64,000 nt of DNA from Trichobilharzia szidati (lineage: Eukaryota; Platyhelminthes; Trematoda; Strigeidida; Schistosomatidae): positions 16,662,354 to 16,726,353 of the forward strand of contig OX235272.1 of assembly GCA_944472155.2 (NCBI GenBank). Direction: 5' to 3'. A model generated the notes under the pieces. That model was not told where the DNA came from and ran no database searches. It saw nothing but the letters and a program-made list of their open reading frames with translations. Shown here piece by piece: positions 10,301 to 22,300 of the stretch. A program made the translations under genes and the position numbers. Each line of letters starts with the position of its first letter. The stretch's first letter is position 1.

Positions 10301-13300
10301 TCCAGTTAATTAATTAAATAATTAATTAAAAGACATCAACAACAATGTTACGTGAATGCTACTCAGTTATTCCAGTAAAATAAACCACGAAGAAATTGAT
10401 TCATCGAGTGCCACTGATGAAAATGAACCGAGACGAAATAACTATCAACCGGTAACGTAGATTTCGTCAGCAACCGAAAAGCAATTGGAGAAGCACTGAA
10501 AACCAGAGAGCACGGAACAACTGTTTCATCCTGATTTTGGAGCTCTTCAGCAATCGATACTCACCTTTAACTTCAACAGTGATCGAACCCACGACCATTA
10601 GCTTGCAAGGAGATAACATTTACCTCTCAGCTCACTGAAACGGAAGACAACCTTTGTCAATCAGCAATACGTACAGCTGAAAGGTCTCGAACCATGATTA
10701 CACAGTTAATCAATGCTTCCTTCAATGATATTGGTTGAATTATTATTGTTGAATTATTATTTGATTTAATTCCAAGAGGAACTTAGGGCTTCAGCCGTGC
10801 GTCTCCATTACGTTCGGTTCTCTGCTAGAGTCTTCACCTGGCTCCAAGTCTGCCTACACGTTTTCATCTCCTCTTCACATGACCTCTTCCAAGTCACCCT
10901 TGCACTGACGACCAACTCGCCACTTCCCTTTCGGGTTCCACTCGAGCAATGGCTTGTCTAGTGATGTCACTCACTTGATGGTTTGTTTTCTCAGAGTATG
11001 GCCAGCCAATCCATCTCCATTTCTTCCTGCCTATTTGTTTCACAATCGGTTCCTGCTGAGTTGGTTCGCTCATTGCCAGAGATCCCTCTCTGTTGCTGAT
11101 CTTTTCTGGCCGGCCATCTGATCTTGAGTGGTATTGAGCGAAGACAACTGTTGATGAAGGCGTGTAGTTTGTTTGAGATGCTCTTTATGACGCACAGTGC
11201 AAGTCTCTGATCCATCCGTATAGTGAGTAGCACTGACTGACTTCACATTGGAGTTGAAAATCCGGATCTTATCTTCGTTTTGATGCTGAGTAGGGCTGTT
11301 GACCTCCTCCTCACAGACTTGAGAGTAGTGAAAGCTTGTCTTGCTTTTCGGATTCTTGCTTTGATATCCTCATCAGTTCCGTTCTCCTGTAGTTGAAACG
11401 ATGCTTCCCAGGTAGGTATGTGAATGAGGCTGCTTCTCTCAGATTTATCCTATTTATTCTGATTGTTGTCTGTTGTTGCTCTTGGTGTTGCCCAGGAATC
11501 TTCATCAACTCTGTCTTCTCCATGTTCACCTGAAGTCCTATCTTTGATGCTTCTGTTGTTCCTGTTGAAAAAAAGTATATATATCATTTTGTGATGTGTA
11601 CTACTGAGCAGAATTGTTAGTAATACATCGTCTACAAAAACTCCTGAACAGAAAAGCATCAAGCATTATCCTAAACTATTGTGTTTATTTTGTTGTTGTT
11701 GTTCTTTTCACATTTGTCCGTTTTTCTGAACATCCTTAATACTCTATATGATTTAAAAAAAATTTTATCCATCATATTTTAGGATGAGTCACATTTTCTA
11801 AAAAATATCAAAGCTGCTCGAACAAAAGCTGCTACACCAATTTTAAAGGTGAGTTATTATTTCCATATATATATGTTTTGTGTTATTGTGGTGTAGCGTT
11901 CAACTGCATTAAACGTGATATCCAGCTATCGATCGAAAGATGTGTGTACCGTGCAGCAGTGTGCTCTGCGCTTGATGACTGTGAGACATATCTATTGGAA
12001 ATGGAAGATGTCTGAAGGGACTGATTGTCGCTGACCACAGATTTTTGCATTCTGTCTACGATGTTAAGTGATATAATATGGTGAATAGTGTTGAGTAAGG
12101 AAGGAGCTAAGGAAGGTAAGGAAGAGAAGCTAATCGATGAGGTTGTGAAGCTATATCGATTGAGATGGTTAAGACATGCATCCCGGGTCGTTGCCGTCCT
12201 TGACTGGTAAGGTTGGTGATCAGACCAAAACCTACCATCAGTCCTCAAATTCTTTGACAGTTGGTTTGAACCAGCATCGCAGGAGGTGTAGACTGCCTGG
12301 TTTTGGTCTTCAGAGCCATAAGTGCAAATCGGTGGCGACTGTTGGTGGTATGGTTCAAAATTATTTTTCAGTGACGCAGATGCATGCACTATTAGTGGTC
12401 TCCAAGATCCGCTAAACCCTCTTAATTTTTCCATGTTGCTCTTCTTTATCCTAGCTACATTTCCGCTCCTTATGGTTCTTCTGAATTTCCTCTTCTTACT
12501 TCCATCTACTTCTGTGTGCTATGTATACTTCTATGTGCTATGGCAGTTTGAATTAGTGCACATCTGTGCCGCATCATCCTGGAAAGAATCAAACACGCCA
12601 AGCTGGATGAAAAATTTCGACCGGAACAGGCTGGATTCAGGAGAAACAAGTCACATTACGGATCATCATTGAACAAAGCTTGGAATGGCAGTCACCTCTC
12701 TATCTCAACTTCATCGACTTTGAAAAGGCCTTTGACAGTGTCGATCGAGAGGTGCTTTGGCAACTACTTCCCTACTATGGTGTGCCACAGACAATTATAC
12801 ATCTCATCCAGCAGCTGTACGACAATGCTGCATGCCAAGTAATCCACAACGGGAAACTTAAGGAATCCTTCAAAGTGAGGACAGGAGTAAGACAAGCTGG
12901 CTGCCTACTATCGCCAATGATTTTCCTGATTGCAGTAGATTGGATAATGCGACAAACAGCGGGCAATGAGGAAACAGGCATAAAATGGACTCTCACAAAA
13001 AACTTTGAGGATCTGGACTTCGCCCGCCGATGATATATGTCTGATTTCCCACAAACTGGAAGATATGCAAGTGATGAAAAGCAACAAGTTGGCAGAAGAA
13101 GCATCCGGAGAAGATAGAAGTTCAGGTGAACATAGAGAAAACAGAGGTGATGAAGATTCCTGGGCTCTGAGTGGGACACATGGCTTGAACCACTCATATT
13201 CACTTCATCCTTTTCTTTGTATTTATCTTTACCTGGCTGCACTATTGTCCATAGGTTCTCATCTCCTCCCCACACGATCTCCTCCATGTCACCGTCGAAC

Positions 13301-16300
13301 CACAGGCTAACTGGTCGTTTTCCTTTTTAGTTCACCCGCAGGCTTTGAACGCGATGTCTCTTGACGGTCGCCTCAACGTGTTTCACATCCATCTGTATTT
13401 CTTCGAAGTGTTTGTTAGGCAGTATTTTCTTAGATTGTTCGTTACTAGAGTATTTATCGCTAATCCTTCAATATCGGGGGATGTTAGCTATTGACAGAAG
13501 TCTAAAGCCTGTTGGAAATGCTTTTGGTTACACACACACTTGTGAAGTCTCTGATCTATATAGAAGAACTTACTTGACATTAGTCTTGGGGACCTGATTC
13601 TTGTCCCGAAGGCTGAGCACAGCAGATTCCCACACTGATTTCAGAGTGATGAAAGTCTCTCTTGCCTCTCCGATCCTCACATATATCTAGCGAAATTTTC
13701 CTTTGTTTTTCTTCCAGTGGGCTAAAAGAGTTCTACTCCTCTCTGGTACACCAGCTATGTCAAGACCGGCTGAATTATTCCCTCAAATCTCTGCCATTGC
13801 TCCTGATCTCTTCCGAGGTGGTTTTCATGAATTCGGCTTACGGTATTGTGCAGCTAAAGAATGTCCTTGGGGTTGGGATTATTCAGGCTGTTCAAATATG
13901 ACTGAGTTACAGTTAGTTTTAGAGAGATCAATCATGATACGGTAAGAAACCGCTTTTATGCAATATTATTTTTGTGTGGTTCACTAGCTACTTATAAGTA
14001 GTTAGTTGCGTTACAATGTTTTTATTCTCAGATGTTGAAGAAGTCATTTAAACATATTTTTACGTTTTACTTTTATGAATATTTGTACATTACGGTGTTT
14101 ATGGCTGGGTTGAAATTTGACTTGGAATGCTGTTAAATCTTGATGCCGTAGGTCTTGGATTTCTTTCGATGCAATCATACTCTGGTTATATATGTCCAAA
14201 CTAAGTTCACTTTTAACGGTTTGAAAAAATTTGGGCATTGGGTATATGATATTCATTATAATGAAGGTGTTTTGTATTTCCCAGTGAATTAAAAGCAAAC
14301 CGAGATTGTTTTTACTGACGTTTGGCTATTTGATGCTAATAGCTTTTTCAAAGTATTATGAAACTGGAATTTAAAAAATCTCAGCATATATATATATATA
14401 ACAAACAGTTAGGGGGTGAGAAAATAGACTACTTCAGTTAAAAGGACATATTGGAAGTTAAAATAACAATGAAGATCACTAAACCAAATAACATAGGCAA
14501 TAGTACATCTGTTATGATACCAAAACAAAGTTTACTAACTTGATCATCGTTCGTCTGTCTGGGGGCATTTTTCGTTGTCAAGTTGGTGAATTGGTAAAGA
14601 TAACAAAACCATCATGTGTAGATTGTTGGATTTGATAAGTGTGTAAGATTGTAAAAGCAGCGTGTGTTTACATAATGAAAGTGCTTATGACATTCGTGTT
14701 GGTTTTGCCACTTGATGGGGGGAGGGAGGTGTTGTAACCAGGTCAGATTCTGTTTCAGTCCATCATTCCTATTTAGGCGGTTTGGATTCCACTTGATATG
14801 AGGTGCTTCTGATGATGTTAGACATTCTTTGTGATTTCTGGAGTTTTTCTGGATTATTTCAATATTGTCAAAATCAATTTCGTGACCTGATTCTATAGCG
14901 TGTAGACGAGCGATGGCTGATGAATTTTCAAGTCTTTCTAGTTTAACCGGATTTCTCGGTGGTCGAACAGATGTTCTACGGTGTTCATTTCTTCTGATTA
15001 ACTTGATTCCTCGAGATGTTTGTCCAACGTATATCGCATCACATCTTAGACGAGCACACTCTCTGATAACTGACGAGAAAGAAAAATAAGAAGAAATATC
15101 AAACATCACTGAAACTCAAGCAAAACAATTACCCATGGAACTTCATCAACAAAATCAACACAGACATTTAGTATGGCCAAAAACGCATTCCGAAAACATG
15201 GACATCAACAGTCGTCATTCCATATAGAGCAGAGACGTCAGACGATATCAGAAGAGTACTCAATCAGCTCGACATTACAGTTTTCTTCAAAACATACTCT
15301 GGTTAACCTTCTTTTTTCGTGGTAGGATGTTCCATCCTTCTCATTTGGTGTAGTTTGTAAAACCTCAATGACTTGCCTTCTTCTTCTACCATACTGAGTC
15401 TAATTTTGCCATTATCCACTGAGTAACCAGATCAATTACCAACAGTACTTTGGAAATAAACTCCTTGTCTTCCAACTGTAGCAACCCCACTTCTTTTAGA
15501 CATTGAGTAAAACTCAGTGGATTTTCATACAAGGCGAGAATTCGTCTTGTCATTTCATTTGGAAACCTAGAATAATCAGATCAGAATTTGTGATCTGTTT
15601 GATTGATACTGTAGGCAGCAGTTGAGAGAGAGTATGCGAATTAGTGTAATGGCATTGACCTAATTAGATGGAAACCACTCACGTCAACCAACGGTATAAA
15701 CTTTTTTTTACCTTCACGTTCCCAGTGGAACATAGGGCTTCAAGCTAGTGGCTTGAAGTTTCTGTAGCAGTGTTTACTTTTACAGGATGGGATTGCTAGC
15801 CTCATGCCCAACCCTTCCTCTTCACCAGCACTATTTTTGGCTTAGCGAAGTAAAGGAGTGTGTCGGCCAGGGATCGAACCCCGCACCGTGTGCATGGTCG
15901 GCGAGCGTCCTAACCGCTATGCCACCGACGCATAAACACCATAAACGTATAAACAGCACACTTCTATTTCGTTCATTCCATGTCGAGCTTATTGCTTTTT
16001 TTTCTTCCTGATTATCAAGCATAACTGTTTGACGTGAATAGTTTTCAGTTACTCATGCTGATCAGCAGTTATATACAAATTATTCTCTTGTGTATGTTAA
16101 CCACCTTTATACCATAGATAGCATATATATTTATCCTTACCCCAAACGTATGGTGGAGATATGTAGATGACCCATTCACTGTACTTGAGAACACAAGATA
16201 TAGATAGGTTTTTCGAACACATCAACTCGAAGGTTGAAGCAATTCAATTCACTTATGAATTGGAAAATCAGAAAGGGGAGCTCCCAATGTTAGATTGCCA

Positions 16301-19300
16301 AGTAAAGGGGAAAGAAGATGGGAATTTAAACACTAGTGTTTACAGGAAACCCACACACTCAAATATATATTTGGACTTCCGATCATCCCATCCTATGTCA
16401 GTAAAAATAGGATTGGTGAAATGTTTAAATGACAGAGCACAAAAACTAAGAAGTACCAAGGAAAATCTAAAACAGGAACTGACACACATGAAAGAAGCCT
16501 TGAAACTTAATAATTACCCGGATAAATTAGTCAAGAAATATGTAAGGAAATGTAAAAATAAAATAAATAATGATAGTAACGACAGTGATAATAATAATAA
16601 TGATAACAATAATAATGATAATAATAATAGTGATAATAATAATAATAGTAATAATATTAATGAGGACACCAACAATAAGGAATCTAAATCATCAGTAGTA
16701 GTTCCATACAAGGAAGGAACCTCGGAAGCCTTACGCAGAATTCTTAACAAGGCAGGAATAAAAGTGGCTGGCATTCAAACCCACAAACTCAATTAGAAAC
16801 AAGCTTTGTCGGTTAAAGCATCAATCCTGTAGAGCCTTTAAAACAAAACAATTTAGTTTATCTAATACCATGTCTGCAATGATTGTCAGGTCAAATACAT
16901 AGGTCAAACTAGTAGAACAGGGGCAGTCAGACTAGTCCTGCCAATTTCCATCCCATTGGGCAGTTGACTGCAGTCAACTGCAGTCAGACTAGCTGAACAT
17001 AAAAACCTAGCAAAATCTAGATTGGTTGACCCGAATAAGATAAGAAATCTAGCGAACAGTTCAGCTATAGCACTACATGCAGTTACACACAACCATACAA
17101 TAGGATGGGATAGGATGACAGACAGTTTTAAAATCTAATGTCACAGGGTAGAAGGAGAGATTGATAACAGAAGCTTTGTTTATCGAATCAACTGCAAATA
17201 CATGTTATAGGAATGATTCATCACCTCTCCCCGATATGTGGAAAATTCCACTACCCCAATGACGACAAATAGGAGAGAACAAAGAAAACTATAAAACTCA
17301 AGTGTCAAAGTCGTGTGATTACAATTGATATGATTATGAACAATAAATTTTGTTCGAAACTGTGTCATCCAGTAAATAATACTGTTTCACGCCGTGTAAT
17401 ATATCCAATAAACAAAGTAATATGGAATTACTTACTACCACAGTGCCCAAGTTTTACACATATCTTAACAAAATCTCTTTTTTTTCTTCTGTAGACGTGT
17501 GAAGACTGATGTATTGTCACAACTGCCAGCTAAACGTCGTGAATTGGTTGTACTCGATCCAAATATAATTAAGAAGGGAAGCCTCGACAGACATGCTAAA
17601 ACAATGCTAACTAATAAATTATCTGTAAGTTTGTGTGCAATATAATAAAGTGCAGTAATTATTGTTTTGTTTTTTTTGTCTTTCTAAAAAAAATATTCCC
17701 ATATTGAGAGTCAAATTCACTTTCCTCCTTCTCTCTCTCTCTTTTTTCCTATGAACAGAGTAAAGAAAAGCGTTCAGCACTTTTTGAATATTTCCATGCA
17801 ACTGGTTCAGTTAAGCTAGCAGCTGTAGAGTAAGCATTCTTATTATACAAGATATTTATTCATTTATTTTATAGTGTTTTATTATTATAATGTGCAAATA
17901 TTATTCTTTGAATTGTAGTTGATTTCATTTTCAACCAATAGGTTAACTCAGAACTGTTGTTGTATAAAATATTCTTAGAGGTCGATATTCTTTTCCTGAC
18001 CACTGATAATAGCAGTAGCAGTAGTCATGGAAACCACTGTAGTAGGAAAGTAAGATGATCTGGGTAAAGGAGAATGATGCTCAGGAAGGCTTCGTGTGCT
18101 TTTGGAAGTGTGTGGGCGGTTGTTACTTCCCGGCTGCCCACACCGTGGAAGTTGATTGATTCTTCGGGTACCTGAAACAGAGAGAGAGAGAGTTAGTGTT
18201 GCGTAACCGCAGAGCCCAGGGGACAACTGCTTGAGGCCGGTTACACACACGGCCTGTATGAACTGGTTTCTTGGGTTGGTTCCGTATTAGAAAATTTACT
18301 GCCGTAGGGGTAAGGTGGGATGTAGAATTGTTGGGGTCGACCTTTTCTAACTCCCGCTCTCTCCAGAGTGGAGAGACGACAGCATAGCTGGCTGTCATCC
18401 TGGTCACCTGAGGGAAACATCTCACTGCTGTTACATCCCTGTTCCCCAGCAGTAGGACTTCTCCCATAGACTCCCAACATAGTGTGAAGGAAGATTCTCA
18501 CACAATGTTGGCAACTGCTTTTAGTCTAATCGCTATCCTGACGACTTTCCTGGCATGGTAGGACCTTCAGGAACAATAGTTGCAGCAAGTGTAGCTTGTT
18601 GGGTCATTGCGATGTGGAAGCCCGTCCACCACGTCAAGGTAGCAGCTATCGGTCGGGCATGTGCTACGCATGCACGTCTAGCCATCGTCTCACTCGATGG
18701 GAAATGTTAGCTGACATAGGGTCAGGTTGGAAATGAGCCAGTAGTTGTCAAACGAAAACATGACTTTATCAGTGAGTGAAATCCAAAACAGTTAGTTGAA
18801 GTCATGAGGAATGTGTAGTCTTACTTGTTGGGGTCCTCGAGACGGTAAATACCAATGCCTGGAGAGAAATGTTGATATAGATGCATCCACTCCTTTTGAC
18901 TTATAATACCCAATAAAACAATATGGTTCTTCCATATTACTATTATTTTTACCTCATATCTTTGTTGACGGTGTCTGTTTTGCATTTCTTTTTACTTTCT
19001 TCTCTTGATTTGTGTGCCACATGGAGTGTGGCGACTTAAATTGCTGCACGGGTTGATCTCCGACGAAATCTCACTACGAATACAAAGGGCTAGGTTCGCA
19101 TATGCCAGTTTACGCCGTCTCTAGCGTAGACGCGATATCCCACTATCGACCAGAGGGCGTGTGTACTGCTCACCAGTCCGCTCCGTCCTCCTTTATGGCT
19201 GTGAGACCTGGCCATTGAGAGCAGAAAACATGAAAAGATTAGCTGTGTTCGATCATAGGTGTCTGCGTTCTATCTTCCGTGTGAAGTGGCATAATAAGGT

Positions 19301-22300
19301 GAGCAATATTGAGGTTAGGCGTCGAGTGCTAGGTAAAGTGGGGAAATCAGTCGACGAAACTGAAATTACATCGATTGAGATGGTTAGGACATGTGTTACG
19401 TATGCCTAGTCATCGCCTTCCTCGACGTCGACGGGCAATGTTAGCTGATACAGGGCCAGGCTGGAAAAGAGCTAGCGGCGGTCAAACGGAAACATGGCTT
19501 CATCAGTCAATGAAATCTACAACAGTTAGTCTAAGCCAGCCACGTAGGAAGGTGTAGACTTCGTGGTTGGGGTCCTCGGGACGGTAAAAACCAGTGGTTA
19601 GAAACAATTGGTGATATGGCTCAAAATCGTTCTCAATGGCTAGCGCAGATACATCCACTCTTTGTGACTTATGATTTCCAATTAAACTCTTTTGTTCTTC
19701 GTTATTACTATTCCTTTGTCTCACACCTCTGTTTACTGTCTATACTATGCATTTCTCCTACTTTCTTCTCTTTCTTTGTGTGCTACAAGGAGAGATTGTG
19801 GCGACTTGAACTGCTGCACATTGGTGCAAAGTTCTATGTTGAATTCTTATCCGGTAGTTGAGTGGTGACTTGCTCACCTCGTAACTTAGTCACGGATACC
19901 CACTCACAGCTGATAGTCTCAAAAATTGTAGCTATGGCTGACGACTTTCAAGCCGAGGATCACAGGTTTAAACCTTGCTCCACTTACAGAGGTTTGAGTT
20001 GCTAGGCGCAGTACTGTGTCCTGTCCCACTGACAAAATTTTAGTAATAGTGGCGTATTGTGTTTGATGTTTTCTTTCAAGAATATTGAATAGCGGAGTAA
20101 CAGGTTAAGTTGAAAAGAAGCGAAGTGAAAATTCCTTGTGAAATAGAGAGAGAGAGAGAGAGCATGATATGAACACAAAAGAAACAGATAACTTTTACGA
20201 ATTGAAATTTCACTGTAAGGATATCCAAACCTTACTTGGTTGACGATGTCCGAACCCTATCACACACAATCATTGTAAGTAGTAGTTTACATGCCATTTT
20301 CATTTCCTGTCATACAGTCATTGTTTTTCATTTGTTTTTACCTCCCTCCACATGGTATCCTTCCTTTTTTTAAGGCAATATGTATTGGATTTAATTGATT
20401 GTGGTCGTAAATTCCTGCTATTCGCTCATCATACACACGTTCTTGATGGCTTGGCTAAATCATTATCAGAAAAGGTAAATGAATCGGTTTATAACAAGTT
20501 GACTCCTTTTTCTTTTGAGATGTTATGTGATTTATTTTTCAATTACAAATCAGTTGGAGATGTAGACTATTGACTTGAATGCTTGATATTTAGCGAATGG
20601 GTCTAGTGTGTTTGACTCATGCTTCGCCTGTCCCAATCTGATCAACTGCGGGGGGGGGGGGTATTTACCTCCACCAGCCCTTACACACAATAAGTGTGAC
20701 GCATAACCTGATTAGGAGAGCAAACTTCCACTTTGATTTGTGAAAATGTCACACCTGAATTCTTTCAGGAGGAGCATCACAGACTTTATCAGTGTCTTTG
20801 TTTAACAAGAAGATGTTAATTGGGTGGGTGTATATGTGTGCATTTAGGGAGCATTGTTTCAACTACAGAAGGAACGGACGAAGATGTCAAATTGAGAATC
20901 GGGAAGGCGAGAGACACATTCATCAACCTGAAACCAATCTGGAAATCTTCCTCACTCAGCATCATCAACAATATACGGATTTTCAATACAAACGTCAAGT
21001 CAGTCAGTTCTTCTATACGGATGGATCAGAAACTCAGCGGTGGGTCACAAAGAATGAGTATTTCCAACAGCCTGTTGCAGACCTTTATCAACAACTAACT
21101 GTCTTCACTGGCTCTGTACTGAAGATCAGATGGCCGGAGTGAATCACAAACAAGAAACTATGGGAACAAACAAAACAAGAATCAACCGCTCAACAAATAT
21201 GCAGGAGAAAGTGGAAATGGATTGGACACTCGCTGAAGAGGCCACTGGGTGACATTGCGCGCTATTTCGTGAATTGGCAGAAGTTAGAATTCAAGGACCA
21301 TTGGATCGGGTCCGACTGGCTCAATGGTCTACGAGCTCGCCTTGTAACCAGAAGGTCCAGGGTTCGAAACCCGGTGGGTGCGTACTGCTGAAGAGTCCTA
21401 AACTAGGACGAAACAGCTGTCCAATACTCCCAGGTTTTCCAATGGTTCTCTAACTGATGTCAGCTCATGATGAAATACTCCATGCAATATATAAGTTAGT
21501 TAAGTGTTCAAACTGTGTTCCACGCCTACTTGTAACAGTTCAGACCATCTGTTGATATCACTACTCGTCAACAACACAGTGATGGTGTCTGTCCTATGTG
21601 TTCAATGAAAGTTGCATATACATGATTCAAATATTCCCTTTTCATTATTTTATACGCTAACAAGTGTTTTATACTCCACTTTATTTATTTCCTCTAATTT
21701 ACTTAGTCAATCAGTTTTATACGTATTGATGGTCGAACAAACTCGGAACAACGTTCTGTGGTTTGTCAAAAATTTCAAAGTGATGAAGACTGTCGTGTAG
21801 CATTGCTTTCGATTACTGCTGCTGGTACAGGTAAGCAATATCACAAATTGGAAGAGAAAAGCAGGTAATCTTTTTTTGCATACGAATATACGAATGGGGT
21901 GTTCACCTGTGTTCATTCACCTGATGACCGCTAGACTAAAAATAATAATATGTGTCAGATTGTATGTGATGTGTAATGCACTGGTGGAAACCTATGGTTG
22001 TAAATTAGTTTTTATCAAAGATATTTATATATTATTATTTATTTATTTATTGTTCCCTTGGGTTCCTAGTGGAACATAGGGCTTCAATTACACGTCTCCA
22101 CTTGCTACTGTCTTCTGCTGTACTTTTCACTTGCATCCATGTTAGTCCATACTGTTTCAGCTCATCTTCACACGACCTACTCCATGTCACCCTTGCACTG
22201 ACGTCCCACCCGCCGCTTCCCTGTCGGGTTCCACTCGAGCACTGGCCTGACGCGCGATGTCACCCAGCGAGTGGCCTCCTCAGCGAGTAAGTGTCCAATC

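Larger units (their letters stand above)
16090..17470 (+). mobile_element. Penelope-like element, 5'-truncated
   Basis: It contains the RT catalytic block [12 protein letters not shown] (YVDD at 16160-16171), a frameshift, the rest of the RT with an Asn-rich insertion (16167-16796), a broken GIY-YIG domain (about 16870-17110) and a 3' end with hammerhead-like motif at 17322-17374. The order RT then GIY-YIG is diagnostic of EN-positive Penelope-like elements. Intron 3. Confidence 0.85.

Noticed and set aside
15850..15950. tRNA gene
   Set aside because: Boxes A and B are present but continue into a repeat body, recur in many copies with the same flanks, and show no complete cloverleaf; they are SINE heads.
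16514..16774. Leu/Ser-rich transmembrane ORF on the minus strand
   Set aside because: It is the antisense of the AAT/GAT repeat in the Penelope-like RT frame.
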